DNA of 64,000 nt from Paracoccaceae bacterium. GTDB lineage: Bacteria; Pseudomonadota; Alphaproteobacteria; Rhodobacterales; Rhodobacteraceae. The translations under genes were made by a program, and so were the position numbers. Location of the stretch: NCBI GenBank assembly GCA_902554705.1, contig CACDPP010000004.1:19332-83331 (forward strand), in the 5' to 3' direction. Positions 35,086 through 44,251 of the stretch are shown here, piece after piece. Within the stretch, counting starts at the first letter, position 1. Every line of letters starts with the position of its first letter. The notes under the pieces are model-generated. The model saw only the letters and a program-made list of their open reading frames with translations. It ran no database searches and was not told the DNA's origin.

Positions 35086-35751
35086 TCATTTTTCAAAAAT
35101 AGTCTTCATTAAATACATATAAGCCACAATTGCTGGACCTATCATAATTGCAAAGATCAGCGTGCCTACACCAGCTGTTCCGCCCAAAGACCACCCTATA
35201 ATTACGACCGAAATTTCTAGTGCGTTCCTTACGTAGGCCATCGGAATTTTAGTTTTTTTACTGATGCCAGTCATAAGCCCATCGCGCGGCCCCGGACCAA
35301 GATTGGCGATAAGGTAGATACTTCCCCCTATACCTATAATCAAAATTCCCAAAAAGACTTGGAAAAGTTTAAGGGGAATATCTGTTTGATATGGTATGTA
35401 TGGCAAAGTCATTTCGATAACTGCAGCCACGACAAAGAAGTTTATAAAAGTTCCGATACCTGGTTTTTCTTTAAGTGGTATCCAAAAAAGTAAAACACCA
35501 AAACTTACAACTATAATTGACAGACCTATTCCTATTTCAAATTGAATTGCTAACCCTTGAGCTAAAACCATCCACGGGCTAACACCAAAATTTGAGCCGA
35601 ATAATATCGCGTGACCAAAACCAAAAATCGATAAGCCAATAAATAGAAATAAAACCGATAATAAAGGTGGCTTAATCGATAACGGGGTTGGAGCACTCCA
35701 AAATAAATTTGGAACACTTGTTAATGAAAATATTCTTTTGATGGATTTCAC
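35086..35751 (-). CDS. YczE/YitT-type membrane protein
   Basis: A 221-residue membrane protein with five or so hydrophobic segments. The family landmarks are GFGHAILFGSNFGVSPWMVL near the N-terminus and IANLGPGPRDGLMTGISKKT in the middle. Members include YczE of Bacillus; their function is not established, though transport has been proposed. It lies upstream of the AcuC-like gene on the same strand and diverges from the dehydratase gene at 35874, with a perfect palindrome in the region between. Confidence 0.85.
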   Translation of the reverse strand: MKSIKRIFSLTSVPNLFWSAPTPLSIKPPLLSVLFLFIGLSIFGFGHAILFGSNFGVSPWMVLAQGLAIQFEIGIGLSIIVVSFGVLLFWIPLKEKPGIGTFINFFVVAAVIEMTLPYIPYQTDIPLKLFQVFLGILIIGIGGSIYLIANLGPGPRDGLMTGISKKTKIPMAYVRNALEISVVIIGWSLGGTAGVGTLIFAIMIGPAIVAYMYLMKTIFEK

Positions 35752-35764
35752 CTGCGCAAGCTAG

Positions 35765-35780
35765 AAGTCTTTGAAGACTT
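35765..35780. promoter_or_regulatory. Palindromic operator candidate in divergent region
   Basis: AAGTCTT (35765-35771) and AAGACTT (35774-35780) form a perfect 7-2-7 palindrome, 14 bases from the yczE-like start and 94 bases before the dehydratase start. No regulator gene lies alongside it. The size and symmetry suit a dimeric repressor such as GntR or LacI type. Confidence 0.45.
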
Positions 35781-35873
35781 TTGCAATGTAGATTTCAGAG
35801 TAAGATATTGTGCCAGATCAAAAAATTTAAAACCTATCCTCCCTGAGAAAAGCTATCTATAAACTAAAATATA

Positions 35874-37604
35874 ATGGCTAAGAAAAAAGATGAGTTAAGA
35901 TCCGCACGTTGGTTTGCCCCAGATGACTTAAGATCCATGGGGCATAGATCACGTGCCATGCAGATGGGGCTAGAACAAGAGGATTGGGACGGAAAACCTA
36001 TAATTGCCATTATTAATACTTGGTCGGATTTATCTCCATGCCATCATCATTTGAGAGACCGGGCCGAGTTTGTTAAAAAAGGTGTTTACCAGGCTGGCGG
36101 GATGCCTGTGGAAATGCCAGTTCATTCCTTCTCTGAGCAATTTCTTAAGCCTACATCAATGCTATATCGAAACATGGGCGCTTTAGAGGTTGAAGAGACC
36201 CTGCGCGCTCACCCCATTGATGGAGTAGTCCTCATGGGAGGCTGTGACAAATCAACACCTGCCCTAATCATGGGCGCAACAAGCATGGGCTTACCTTTTA
36301 TCTACATGCCTGCGGGAGCAATGTTGCGAGGCAACTATGCTGGTGAAAAGCTAGGGTCTGGTACTGATGTATGGAAATACTGGGATGAACGAAGAGCTGG
36401 CAATATTTCAAAAGAGCAATGGGAAGGGGTACAGGGTGGAATTGCTCGAAGCTATGGCACATGTATGACAATGGGAACCGCTTCTACCATGATGAGCATT
36501 GCCGACGGTTGGGGCCTAACATTACCCGGGGCTTCTTCAATACCAGCGCCTGACGCAGGCCATAAACGTATGGCAGCGGAATGTGGTCGTCGAATTGTTG
36601 ATATGGTCTGGGAAGACCTCACTCCTGATCAAATAATAAACGAAGCAAGCACAAGAAACGCAGTCACCGTAGCAATGGCAACAGGTTGCTCAACTAATGC
36701 GATAATTCACCTTATCGCAATGGCCCGCCGTGCTGGCGTTAATCTGACGTTAGATCAGCTCGACGAGATTGGCAGAACGACACCTGTCATCGCTAATATC
36801 AGACCATCAGGAAAAAACTATTTGATGGAAGACTTTTTCTACGCAGGAGGTTTGCGTGCCCTTATGGTTGAACTGGGCAACAAGCTCGACCTGAATGTCA
36901 AAACAGTTACAGGGCAAACACTTAAGGAATGTATTAGCGGCTCCAGGAACTATAATAGTGATGTGATCCGAACTCTTAAAAATCCAGTTTATCATGAGGG
37001 ATCATTAGCTGTTTTGAAAGGTAATCTCGCACCTGATGGCGCCGTCATAAAACCAGCGGCTATGGACCCCAAATTTCAAAAACATAACGGACCAGCAATA
37101 GTTGCTGATAGCTATGATGAATTAAAAGAAATTATAAATGACGAAGATTATCCCATAACAGCAGATCATATTTTAGTTTTAAGAAATGCCGGCCCAAAAG
37201 GCGGGCCAGGTATGCCAGAGTGGGGCATGATCCCTATGCCCAAGGCATTACTCAAGCAAGGACATAGAGATATGATAAGGCTGTCAGATGCGCGCATGTC
37301 AGGAACTTCCTATGGTGCATGCATTTTACATGTAGCACCTGAAGCTTTTATTGGTGGGCCCCTAGCATTAATTAAAACTGGAGATATTATTCAGGTAGAT
37401 ATCCCCAACCGTAAACTTGACGTTGATATTTCCAAAAGTGAAATGAAGAAGCGTAAGGAGGATTGGGTTGCACCTAAACCTCGATACGAACGTGGGTACG
37501 GGTATATATATTCAAAACATATTGAACAGGCTGACAAGGGTTGCGATTTCGACTTTCTAAGTACTGACTTTGGGGCTGCAGTTGAAGAACCAGAAATAAA
37601 CTAG
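35874..37604 (+). CDS. IlvD/Edd-family sugar-acid dehydratase, L-arabonate type
   Basis: A 576-residue dehydratase. The iron-sulfur Cys residues are Cys56 (SDLSPCHHH), Cys124 (MGGCDKSTPA) and Cys197 (SYGTCMTMG); their 68- and 73-residue spacing matches what I recall for Rhizobium L-arabinonate dehydratase (59, 127, 200). The Lys of CDKS would bind magnesium. DARMSGTSYGACILHVAPE carries the catalytic Ser region. The N-terminal SARWFAPDDLRSMGHRSRAM is typical of the arabonate/xylonate branch rather than IlvD. It removes water from an aldonic acid to give a 2-keto-3-deoxy acid. It converges with the cupin gene, the two stops overlapping by four bases. Confidence 0.85.
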   Translation: MAKKKDELRSARWFAPDDLRSMGHRSRAMQMGLEQEDWDGKPIIAIINTWSDLSPCHHHLRDRAEFVKKGVYQAGGMPVEMPVHSFSEQFLKPTSMLYRNMGALEVEETLRAHPIDGVVLMGGCDKSTPALIMGATSMGLPFIYMPAGAMLRGNYAGEKLGSGTDVWKYWDERRAGNISKEQWEGVQGGIARSYGTCMTMGTASTMMSIADGWGLTLPGASSIPAPDAGHKRMAAECGRRIVDMVWEDLTPDQIINEASTRNAVTVAMATGCSTNAIIHLIAMARRAGVNLTLDQLDEIGRTTPVIANIRPSGKNYLMEDFFYAGGLRALMVELGNKLDLNVKTVTGQTLKECISGSRNYNSDVIRTLKNPVYHEGSLAVLKGNLAPDGAVIKPAAMDPKFQKHNGPAIVADSYDELKEIINDEDYPITADHILVLRNAGPKGGPGMPEWGMIPMPKALLKQGHRDMIRLSDARMSGTSYGACILHVAPEAFIGGPLALIKTGDIIQVDIPNRKLDVDISKSEMKKRKEDWVAPKPRYERGYGYIYSKHIEQADKGCDFDFLSTDFGAAVEEPEIN

Positions 37605-37975
37605 TTACTGTTTGTTTCTAAATTTTCATAAGCTTCTGGTTTAAACCTGGGAGAACAGTGACAATAAAACTCTAGGTCTTCAGATTTACTCAAATTGGTA
37701 ATTCTTTGAGGGGTATTAGCGGGGATAATAACACTGTCGCCAACGGAAACCTCAATTTCTTTTTCCCCCACAAGAACCAAACCTGTACCCTTTCGGATAA
37801 TATAAATTTCTTTCGTATTTCTAAGGCAATGCAATTGTGTTGTTATGGAAGGTTTAACTCGCGCGATAGCCAACGAAAACTCCTCAACCTTCTCGCTATT
37901 TAGGCACTCAGTTATAAAACATCTCTCGTCAGTCCAAAATTCTGGGGAGCTGATATCATCTCTAGGTAACTTCAC
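37601..37975 (-). CDS. Cupin-domain protein
   Basis: A 124-residue single cupin resembling mannose-6-phosphate-isomerase-like cupins. Motif 1 runs through TTQLHCLRNTKEIYIIRKG, with His, Thr/Glu spacing and a conserved Gly. Motif 2 is IPANTPQRITN, where Gln or Arg replaces the usual third His, so metal binding may be weak or absent. The 3' end overlaps the dehydratase gene by four bases on the other strand. The SDR gene lies 24 bases upstream on the same strand, so the two may be one transcript. Confidence 0.8.
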   Translation of the reverse strand: MKLPRDDISSPEFWTDERCFITECLNSEKVEEFSLAIARVKPSITTQLHCLRNTKEIYIIRKGTGLVLVGEKEIEVSVGDSVIIPANTPQRITNLSKSEDLEFYCHCSPRFKPEAYENLETNSN

Positions 37976-37999
37976 TTGATTATTCCTTATTCATTTGCC

Positions 38000-38755
38000 C
38001 TACCAGCTGGGCACACATTCCATACCGCCATCTACAATCAGGTTTGCACCCGTAATAAAACTTGCAGCGTCACTAACCAAAAACAAGGTAGCATTTGCAA
38101 TATCTTCACCAGTTCCTAATCGTTTTAGAGGGACATTTTCTAACCAGTTTTGGACACCTTGGGGCCAGTCTTTGTCTAAATTTTGTCTATCAGTCAATCC
38201 GGGACAAATAGAATTTACACGGATATTTTTAGATCCAAGCTCAAGAGCAGATGCTTTAGTAAAATTAATAAGACCTGCTTTTGAAGCTGCGTAGTGACTA
38301 TGGTTTATGGCGGGCGTGAGTCCCTCTATCGAACAGATATTTACAATCGATCCACCATTTTCAGAATATTCAGCAAAATATCGTGTCATCATAATCGGCA
38401 CCTGTAAATTAGTTTCTAACATTTGACTAATCTCAGAAGGCCCCAATTCCGCTAATGCACATACAGGTTGAATGGCTGCATTGTTTACCAGAATATCGAT
38501 TGGTTTAGAATCTTTATTTATGGATTCAAACAGTGAGCAGTAGGAATTTGGATCTGAGAAATCCCCAAACACCGTCGATACTTCTTCGTTTGCAAGTTTT
38601 GCTAATTTTATTTTAGCTGCTTCTACTTCAGAACTATCGTTCCTAGCGTGCAGAATAATTTCTGCCCCAGCTTGCACTAGTCTTTTTGCGATAGCAAATC
38701 CAATACCACTTTTTGAGCCCGTAACCAGAGCCCGCTTTCCTATCAGCTCAGTCAA
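38000..38755 (-). CDS. Short-chain dehydrogenase/reductase
   Basis: A 251-residue classical SDR. The cofactor motif is TGSKSGIG (TGxxxGIG), NNAAIQP is the NNAG-type motif, and the catalytic Ser and YAASK lie within INHSHYAASKAGLINF. ITGANLIVDGGMECVPSW closes the fold. Arg38 after strand 2 (HARN) suggests NADP preference. The substrate is unknown; nearby genes handle sugar acids and deoxy-ribose phosphates, so a sugar or aldehyde oxidoreductase role is reasonable. Confidence 0.88.
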   Translation of the reverse strand: MTELIGKRALVTGSKSGIGFAIAKRLVQAGAEIILHARNDSSEVEAAKIKLAKLANEEVSTVFGDFSDPNSYCSLFESINKDSKPIDILVNNAAIQPVCALAELGPSEISQMLETNLQVPIMMTRYFAEYSENGGSIVNICSIEGLTPAINHSHYAASKAGLINFTKASALELGSKNIRVNSICPGLTDRQNLDKDWPQGVQNWLENVPLKRLGTGEDIANATLFLVSDAASFITGANLIVDGGMECVPSW

Positions 38756-38800
38756 TCAAACAAAACTCCTCAAATGTATTAAAATTTTCATTCAATATTA

Positions 38801-39631
38801 TTAAGTCCATGCCTGTAAAAGTCCTGGTAAAATAGATTTAATCTTTTTTCCCGCTACACTGGCATACTCTAACACCTCTTCGATTGTATCGGGCTGCTGT
38901 TCTGGTCCACCATCAGCCTTGTTGGTAATTGCTGATAGACCAACAATCTCAAAGCCAGCCTGTTTTGCTGCAATCACTTCCATTATTGTAGACATCCCAA
39001 CCGCATCTGCACCACTCTCCTTTAGAAAACGTCGCTCCGCCGAAGTCTCCAAAGAAGGGCCTGTTATACCAGCATAAATTCCTTTGCTCAGTTTAATACC
39101 AGCATTTTTAAAGCAATTAGATACTATCCCCCGTATCTTCTTATCATAGACGTCGGACATATCAGGAAAGCGTAATCCTAATTCATCGTCATGTGGGCCA
39201 ATAAGTGGATTGTGGCCAGTAAAATTTATATGGTCAGTAAGCATCATAACACTTCCAGGTTCAAAACTTGTATTCAAAGCACCAGCAGCGTTAGTTACAA
39301 CCATCTTTCTTACACCCAGGTTTTTAGCAACCCTGATTGGAAATGCTATCTCGGTAGCTTTCCACCCCTCATATAGATGCAACCTGCCCTGCATAACCAG
39401 TACGGGCCTTCCATTGAAACTCCCCGAAATTAAATTTCCTGCATGAGACGGCGCAGTAGAAAAAGGAAATTCTGGGATCTCTTTATAAGAGATTTCAGCT
39501 TCTTTTGAAATTTCATTCGTTACATCACCCAAACCAGATCCTAAAATTAGTAGAAGTTCTGGACTCTGACTTATTCGTCGACCAATATATTCAGCTGCAA
39601 GTTCTATTTTTTTTACAAAATTGTTTTCCAT
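38801..39631 (-). CDS. Purine nucleoside phosphorylase, 6-oxopurine type with altered 5' pocket
   Basis: A 276-residue trimeric-type PNP that splits purine nucleosides with phosphate to base and ribose 1-phosphate. The phosphate-site loop is LGSGLGDV, the family signature RLHLYEGW, then TNAAGALN and GMSTIMEVIAA. Asn237 in ITNKADGG is the 6-oxopurine-selecting residue (MTA phosphorylases have Asp). At residue 250 the sequence is DTIEEV where Bacillus and human enzymes have THDEV or NHEEV; the His that holds the 5'-OH is Ile. Both features suit 5'-deoxyinosine or 5'-methylthioinosine. The deaminase gene that could supply such substrates lies 13 bases upstream. Confidence 0.88.
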   Translation of the reverse strand: MENNFVKKIELAAEYIGRRISQSPELLLILGSGLGDVTNEISKEAEISYKEIPEFPFSTAPSHAGNLISGSFNGRPVLVMQGRLHLYEGWKATEIAFPIRVAKNLGVRKMVVTNAAGALNTSFEPGSVMMLTDHINFTGHNPLIGPHDDELGLRFPDMSDVYDKKIRGIVSNCFKNAGIKLSKGIYAGITGPSLETSAERRFLKESGADAVGMSTIMEVIAAKQAGFEIVGLSAITNKADGGPEQQPDTIEEVLEYASVAGKKIKSILPGLLQAWT

Positions 39632-39644
39632 TGTAGGCTCTTTC

Positions 39645-40967
39645 CTACTCGAGACTAGCTTTGATAGATGGAGCTAATTCACGAACCTTTGCGTGGATAT
39701 TTTCGATATCAAGACCCCCAATTTTTTTATTTTCTACAACATGTTTTCCAGAAACAAATACATCTGTAACGTCCGAACGTCCTGCACCAAAAACAAGATG
39801 CGTAATTGGATCAAAAAGAGGAATAGAATGAGAATTGTTTATATCTACCAAAATAAAATCTGCATTTTTACCTACTTCTAGACTGCCAAGTGAATCGGTG
39901 CGCCCTAGAGCCCTCGCACCACTAATGGTTGCCATGTGAAGTACCTGCTCAGCATTTAAAGCATCAGCTTCCATATTTAAGCCTTTTGCTAAACCGCAGG
40001 TTAATCGCATTGCCAACCACATATCTAAGTCATTTCCGCTGATTGCTCCATCTGTACCAATTGTAAGATTTATTCCTGCTCTATACATTTCTTTAACTGG
40101 AGCGATGCCTGACCCTAACTTAAGGTTTGACATTGGGTTAAGAACAACATTTGTCTTACTCTGGGCTAAGAGTGAAATTTCTGTTTCGTCTAGATGTACA
40201 CAATGAGCAAGTACTGAAGTTTCACCCAACAATTTATACTTATCTAAATGCCGTATGACCGAGTTACCATAACGTGTCTTTATATCATTCTGCTCGGCTT
40301 GAGTTTCTGCAGCATGAGTACAAAATAATATCCCATATTGATCTGCAATGCTTTTGGCCTCACTCAAATTTTGTGGGGAAACAGTGTAACTACCATGCGG
40401 CAAAATAGCGGGAATTACACTGTCATCGGATGAGTGGCTTTTATAAAAGTTTTGGGCCTCTGAGACATAATTTTCATGGGAGCGTCCACCTATTCCTGGC
40501 AAATCAAAAAAGATACCACCAGTGGATATTCGCATGCCTAAATCTTTTGCAGCTCTAACAGTTTCGTCTGGATACCAAAACATATCCATGACAGTTGTAG
40601 ATCCGCTCAAAAGATTTTCCGCCAAACCTAATACAGAACCAAGGTAAGTAGTTTCAGGAGTAAGTATGGCTTTTTCAGCTATCCAAACACGTCCTAACCA
40701 TTCTTCAAGAGGAAGGTTCTCAACCAGCCCTCTGAACAAACTATCGGCAGCATGACAGTGCATGTTTATTAAACCCGGCATCACTATATTGCCATTTGCT
40801 CCAATTATTTTTTTTGCAGTAAGTTTTTTTGCAGCTGATGTGTTAGAGCGTTCTAAAGCTGTGATCTTGCCGTTATTAACAGCCATGACACCATTTTCGA
40901 TAATAGAATGATTGCTGTCACACGTGACAATTAAGGCGTCTGTAATTAAAATATCATCCATTATCAT
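39645..40967 (-). CDS. mtaD: Amidohydrolase, 5'-methylthioadenosine/S-adenosylhomocysteine/5'-deoxyadenosine deaminase type
   Basis: A 440-residue amidohydrolase. Metal ligands lie in GLINMHCHAADS, the His of FCTHAAET, the His of LAHCVHLDETE, and Asp in IGTDGAISGND. The MtaD/SAHD branch deaminates MTA, SAH or 5'-deoxyadenosine; the last activity is known in methanogens. Starts at 40967 (MIMDD) or 40961 are both possible, the second better spaced from GAGAGG. It sits directly upstream of the phosphorylase and downstream of the aldolase fusion. Guanine or other adenosine-like substrates cannot be excluded. Confidence 0.85.
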   Translation of the reverse strand: MIMDDILITDALIVTCDSNHSIIENGVMAVNNGKITALERSNTSAAKKLTAKKIIGANGNIVMPGLINMHCHAADSLFRGLVENLPLEEWLGRVWIAEKAILTPETTYLGSVLGLAENLLSGSTTVMDMFWYPDETVRAAKDLGMRISTGGIFFDLPGIGGRSHENYVSEAQNFYKSHSSDDSVIPAILPHGSYTVSPQNLSEAKSIADQYGILFCTHAAETQAEQNDIKTRYGNSVIRHLDKYKLLGETSVLAHCVHLDETEISLLAQSKTNVVLNPMSNLKLGSGIAPVKEMYRAGINLTIGTDGAISGNDLDMWLAMRLTCGLAKGLNMEADALNAEQVLHMATISGARALGRTDSLGSLEVGKNADFILVDINNSHSIPLFDPITHLVFGAGRSDVTDVFVSGKHVVENKKIGGLDIENIHAKVRELAPSIKASLE

Positions 40968-41115
40968 ATCCTCTCATACCTAGTAGATCTTTAATCCACC
41001 TAATTAATAAAAAAGAGCTATTTGGTGTAAAAAATTCTCATCTTTTATAGAGCATGTTACTCTAACTTCAGTTTCGTTATGGCTCTTTCGCAGCATAGAG
41101 TTTTATTATCTCTGA

Positions 41116-43149
41116 TTAACGCAAGGACGCTTCAATATTACCACCATCTACCGTCATTACATGTCCAGTTGTTCGCTCGGCTTGGGCGAGTGAAACAAAA
41201 GCTTCTGCTACATGACTTGCTTTGACTTCTGCATTTAGTAAGTTACCAGCCATATACTTATCTTCAGAAATACCTCGGGCATTTGCACGTTCAGCAATAA
41301 AGTTATCTGTGAGCAAACCTGACCTTATTCTGTCAGCATTAACTCCATTGACGCGAATTCCGTCACCCCCTAACTCCAACGCAAGCTGTCGCATCATAAA
41401 AAAAGTTGTTGCCTTTGGCATCCCGTATGCACCAAAATTTTTACCAGGGTTTACAGCTTGTTTCGATATATTAAATAAGATCTGGCCACCTCTGGATTGC
41501 AATTTTATCAGGTTTGCTGCTTCTTTTGCAAACTCGTAATGAGAAAAGAAGTTCAACTCAAAAGCTTTCCTAACGGAAGAGCTAGTCATATCTATCATTG
41601 AGCCCGACTGCGCTGATCCTGCGTTAGAGACTAGTATGTCAAGACCTCCGTATGTCTCTATAACAGATGTAATTGCCTCTTTTGCTGCCTTTGGATCTGT
41701 TACATCCAGCGCTTTTCCAAAATGGCCTTTGCCAAGTTTTTCTAGAGCGGCGCCCAAATTTTCTTGGTTTAGATCAATCAAAAAACATTGTGCGCCTAAT
41801 GACGCAAATGCATTTGCCGTTTCAAACCCAATTGTTCCTGATCCTCCAGTTACCATTACCACTTTTCCTTGAAACGCCGGCGCTTTCCCTTTGCCAAGTT
41901 TGGCTTGTTCTAATGACCAATATTCACAATCAAATAAATCTTTTTCGGAAATAGGATAAAAACCACCTGCATCTTCACCAACTGACCTCACACGAGCATT
42001 CTGAACAACAAGATCACCCGCTATACTGGCTGCTTTAAAATTTGAGCCAAGACCTAAAAGACCCACACCTTCCATCCATATTGTTTTAGGATCTGGTGGA
42101 AGAATAGTTTTAGGTTGGGCCGCTTTGGCAGCCTGGCGCTCAAACATTGCCTTATATTCGTTCTCATAGTCCTTAAGCGCGCCTTTAATCGCAGAACTTC
42201 CCTGCTCCCATATTGACTTTCGTAAAACTAGTGGGCGACCCTTAATCCTTATAACATGATCTGGAGATGCAGTTCCTCGCTCAGATAAACTGTCCAAATC
42301 AGCTCTCTTTAGAAACTCCATTTCTTCTGGACCATTTCTTACGTCGATAATTGGCATAGCAGCATTAGGCCCAATCATTTCAGCTATCAGACCCCTTATC
42401 ACTGGTAAGACTTCATGAGATTTATGGCTGGATTTGACATTAAGAGCAGTCGGCTTTTTCAAGTTAAAATAGTCTGCAACAGTTTGTGTATGTGATATTA
42501 TTTGATTGTAGCTTTCTTCAGCTGTCTCACCAAAAGCAAAATGTCCATGACCCAACAACATTAAACCTTCGACGCTAGGATCTTGATCATAAACTTCAGC
42601 CGCTTTTTTTGCCAGAGCGAAGCCAGGCATTATATATGGAACTACTCCCAACCTTGAGCCAAAAATTTCTTTACACACTTCTTCAGCGTTCGGAAGGTTT
42701 GCAAGGATTAAAAATGGAGTAGCATGGGTATGATCGACAAATTTATGCGGAAGAAAAGCATGTAATAACGTTTCGACCGAAGGATTTGGTGCTGAACTGT
42801 CAAGCAAATTAGCCCTCTGAACATTTACCATATCTTCATCAGATAGCTTATCTAGATTTCGTAGCTCTCTCAACGGGTCCAACCAAAGACCAGGTAGTCC
42901 AGGTGCTTGTATCGTATCTAAGTCCCAGCCTGATCCTTTAACATGTATTACTTGTTTAGTATTTCCAAAAAGATCTTTTCGTTCAACTTTAATAGAGGTA
43001 TTACCACCACCATGCATAACAAGATCAGGATTTTGTCCAATTATTCTTGATGTGTAAACTCGAAGCGCGAGCTCTTGATCAGCAACATCTTTGCCTACTT
43101 GTTCAACATAAGATTTAGCTTCACTAGGTTTATAATTATTTTTGATCAT
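41116..43149 (-). CDS. Class II aldolase fused to short-chain dehydrogenase
   Basis: A 677-residue two-domain enzyme. Residues 1 to about 420 are a class II (zinc) aldolase: VMHGGGNTSIK binds phosphate, and HTHATPF carries zinc His ligands. From about 430 an SDR domain has VMVTGGSGTIG, SNAGSAQ and YGMPK, with TGHVMTVDGGN at the end. Related fusions (RhaEW-type) cleave rhamnulose 1-phosphate and convert lactaldehyde. Here no rhamnose kinase or isomerase is present; instead the neighbours are MtnA and MtnK. The likely reaction is cleavage of 5-deoxy- or 5-methylthio-ribulose 1-phosphate to DHAP and acetaldehyde or methylthioacetaldehyde, which the SDR half would then reduce or oxidise. The gap to mtnA is four bases. 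Confidence 0.9.
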   Translation of the reverse strand: MIKNNYKPSEAKSYVEQVGKDVADQELALRVYTSRIIGQNPDLVMHGGGNTSIKVERKDLFGNTKQVIHVKGSGWDLDTIQAPGLPGLWLDPLRELRNLDKLSDEDMVNVQRANLLDSSAPNPSVETLLHAFLPHKFVDHTHATPFLILANLPNAEEVCKEIFGSRLGVVPYIMPGFALAKKAAEVYDQDPSVEGLMLLGHGHFAFGETAEESYNQIISHTQTVADYFNLKKPTALNVKSSHKSHEVLPVIRGLIAEMIGPNAAMPIIDVRNGPEEMEFLKRADLDSLSERGTASPDHVIRIKGRPLVLRKSIWEQGSSAIKGALKDYENEYKAMFERQAAKAAQPKTILPPDPKTIWMEGVGLLGLGSNFKAASIAGDLVVQNARVRSVGEDAGGFYPISEKDLFDCEYWSLEQAKLGKGKAPAFQGKVVMVTGGSGTIGFETANAFASLGAQCFLIDLNQENLGAALEKLGKGHFGKALDVTDPKAAKEAITSVIETYGGLDILVSNAGSAQSGSMIDMTSSSVRKAFELNFFSHYEFAKEAANLIKLQSRGGQILFNISKQAVNPGKNFGAYGMPKATTFFMMRQLALELGGDGIRVNGVNADRIRSGLLTDNFIAERANARGISEDKYMAGNLLNAEVKASHVAEAFVSLAQAERTTGHVMTVDGGNIEASLR

Positions 43150-43153
43150 ATTT

Positions 43154-44251
43154 TCAAAATCCTGCTAAATCTGGGAACATTTTGGCTAAAGCTTTTTCAG
43201 AAGCATCAGAAACACCTCGCTCAGTTATTAATCCTGTAACCAATCTGTTTGGGGTAACGTCAAAAGCTGGATTTCCTCCAGAAACACCCTCTGAAGTAAC
43301 CCTTATTTCTTCAATACTATTTTTTTCGTGGTGCCCAAAAATATGGGTTACCTCCCGAGCGGCTCGCTCTTCAATTGGGATATCTGCTAAGCCATCACTT
43401 ATTGTCCAATCTATTGTGGGTGAAGGCAAAGCTACATAAAATGGAACATTATTATCACGAGCTGCTAGAGCCTTGAGATACGTACCAATTTTGTTACAAA
43501 CATCACCTTGGGCAGTAGTTCGATCAGTGCCCACAATAACCATGTCAACAAGGCCCTTTTGCATAAGGTGCCCACCAGCGTTATCTGTGATGTAAGTATT
43601 ACTAATGCCATGGCTCTCAAGCTCCCAGGCAGTCATTGCGCCTTGATTTCTTGGCCTTGTTTCATCAACCCAAACATGAATAGGAATGCCTGCCTCGTGC
43701 GCATGATACATTGGTGAAGTAGCTGTGCCCCAGTCTACTGTTGCCGGCCATCCCGCATTGCAATGTGTTAACATCCTAACGGGTTCCCCTGCCGGTTTAT
43801 TAGATGCTATTTTTTTTACAATCTCTAATCCGTGCTCACCTATCTTTTTATTTATACCAACATCTTCTTCTGCCACCAGATGGGCAAGCTTCAATGCTTT
43901 TGAAGCACGTTCTTCCTGAGACACTTGACCCAGTGCTCTTAGAAGTCGATCCAGAGCCCACTTAAGGTTGATTGCTGTTGGACGAGTCTCTATCAAAGTA
44001 TCATATGTGTTTTTCAAACCGGAATCTGAAGCGTCGCTATTTAGAGATATTGCTACACCATAGGCAGCAGTAGCACCTATGAGAGGTGCGCCCCTTACCC
44101 ACATATCGCGAATTGCTACAGCAAATTCATCTAAATTTGTCAGAGCGACTATTCTAAAATCATGAGGTAGCCATCTTTGATCTATAATTTTTACCTGACA
44201 ATCCTTATGATCATACCAGATTGATCGATAGTGAGTTCCTTGAACCTTCAT
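43154..44251 (-). CDS. mtnA: S-methyl-5-thioribose-1-phosphate isomerase
   Basis: A 365-residue aldose-ketose isomerase of the eIF2B-like fold. [13 protein letters not shown] and the catalytic-Cys region [10 protein letters not shown] are visible, then [18 protein letters not shown] and the catalytic Asp in [18 protein letters not shown]. It converts 5-methylthioribose 1-phosphate, and in DHAP-shunt organisms also 5-deoxyribose 1-phosphate, to the ribulose form. Its start overlaps the kinase stop by four bases, and the aldolase fusion follows four bases after its own stop. The unusual NAGWPA in place of NAGALA may reflect a subfamily with a different 5' substituent. Confidence 0.93.
   Translation of the reverse strand: MKVQGTHYRSIWYDHKDCQVKIIDQRWLPHDFRIVALTNLDEFAVAIRDMWVRGAPLIGATAAYGVAISLNSDASDSGLKNTYDTLIETRPTAINLKWALDRLLRALGQVSQEERASKALKLAHLVAEEDVGINKKIGEHGLEIVKKIASNKPAGEPVRMLTHCNAGWPATVDWGTATSPMYHAHEAGIPIHVWVDETRPRNQGAMTAWELESHGISNTYITDNAGGHLMQKGLVDMVIVGTDRTTAQGDVCNKIGTYLKALAARDNNVPFYVALPSPTIDWTISDGLADIPIEERAAREVTHIFGHHEKNSIEEIRVTSEGVSGGNPAFDVTPNRLVTGLITERGVSDASEKALAKMFPDLAGF

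Noticed and set aside
41222..41954. Several plus-strand frames over the aldolase-SDR gene
   Set aside because: They are antisense to conserved SDR motifs and lack ribosome-binding sites or domains.
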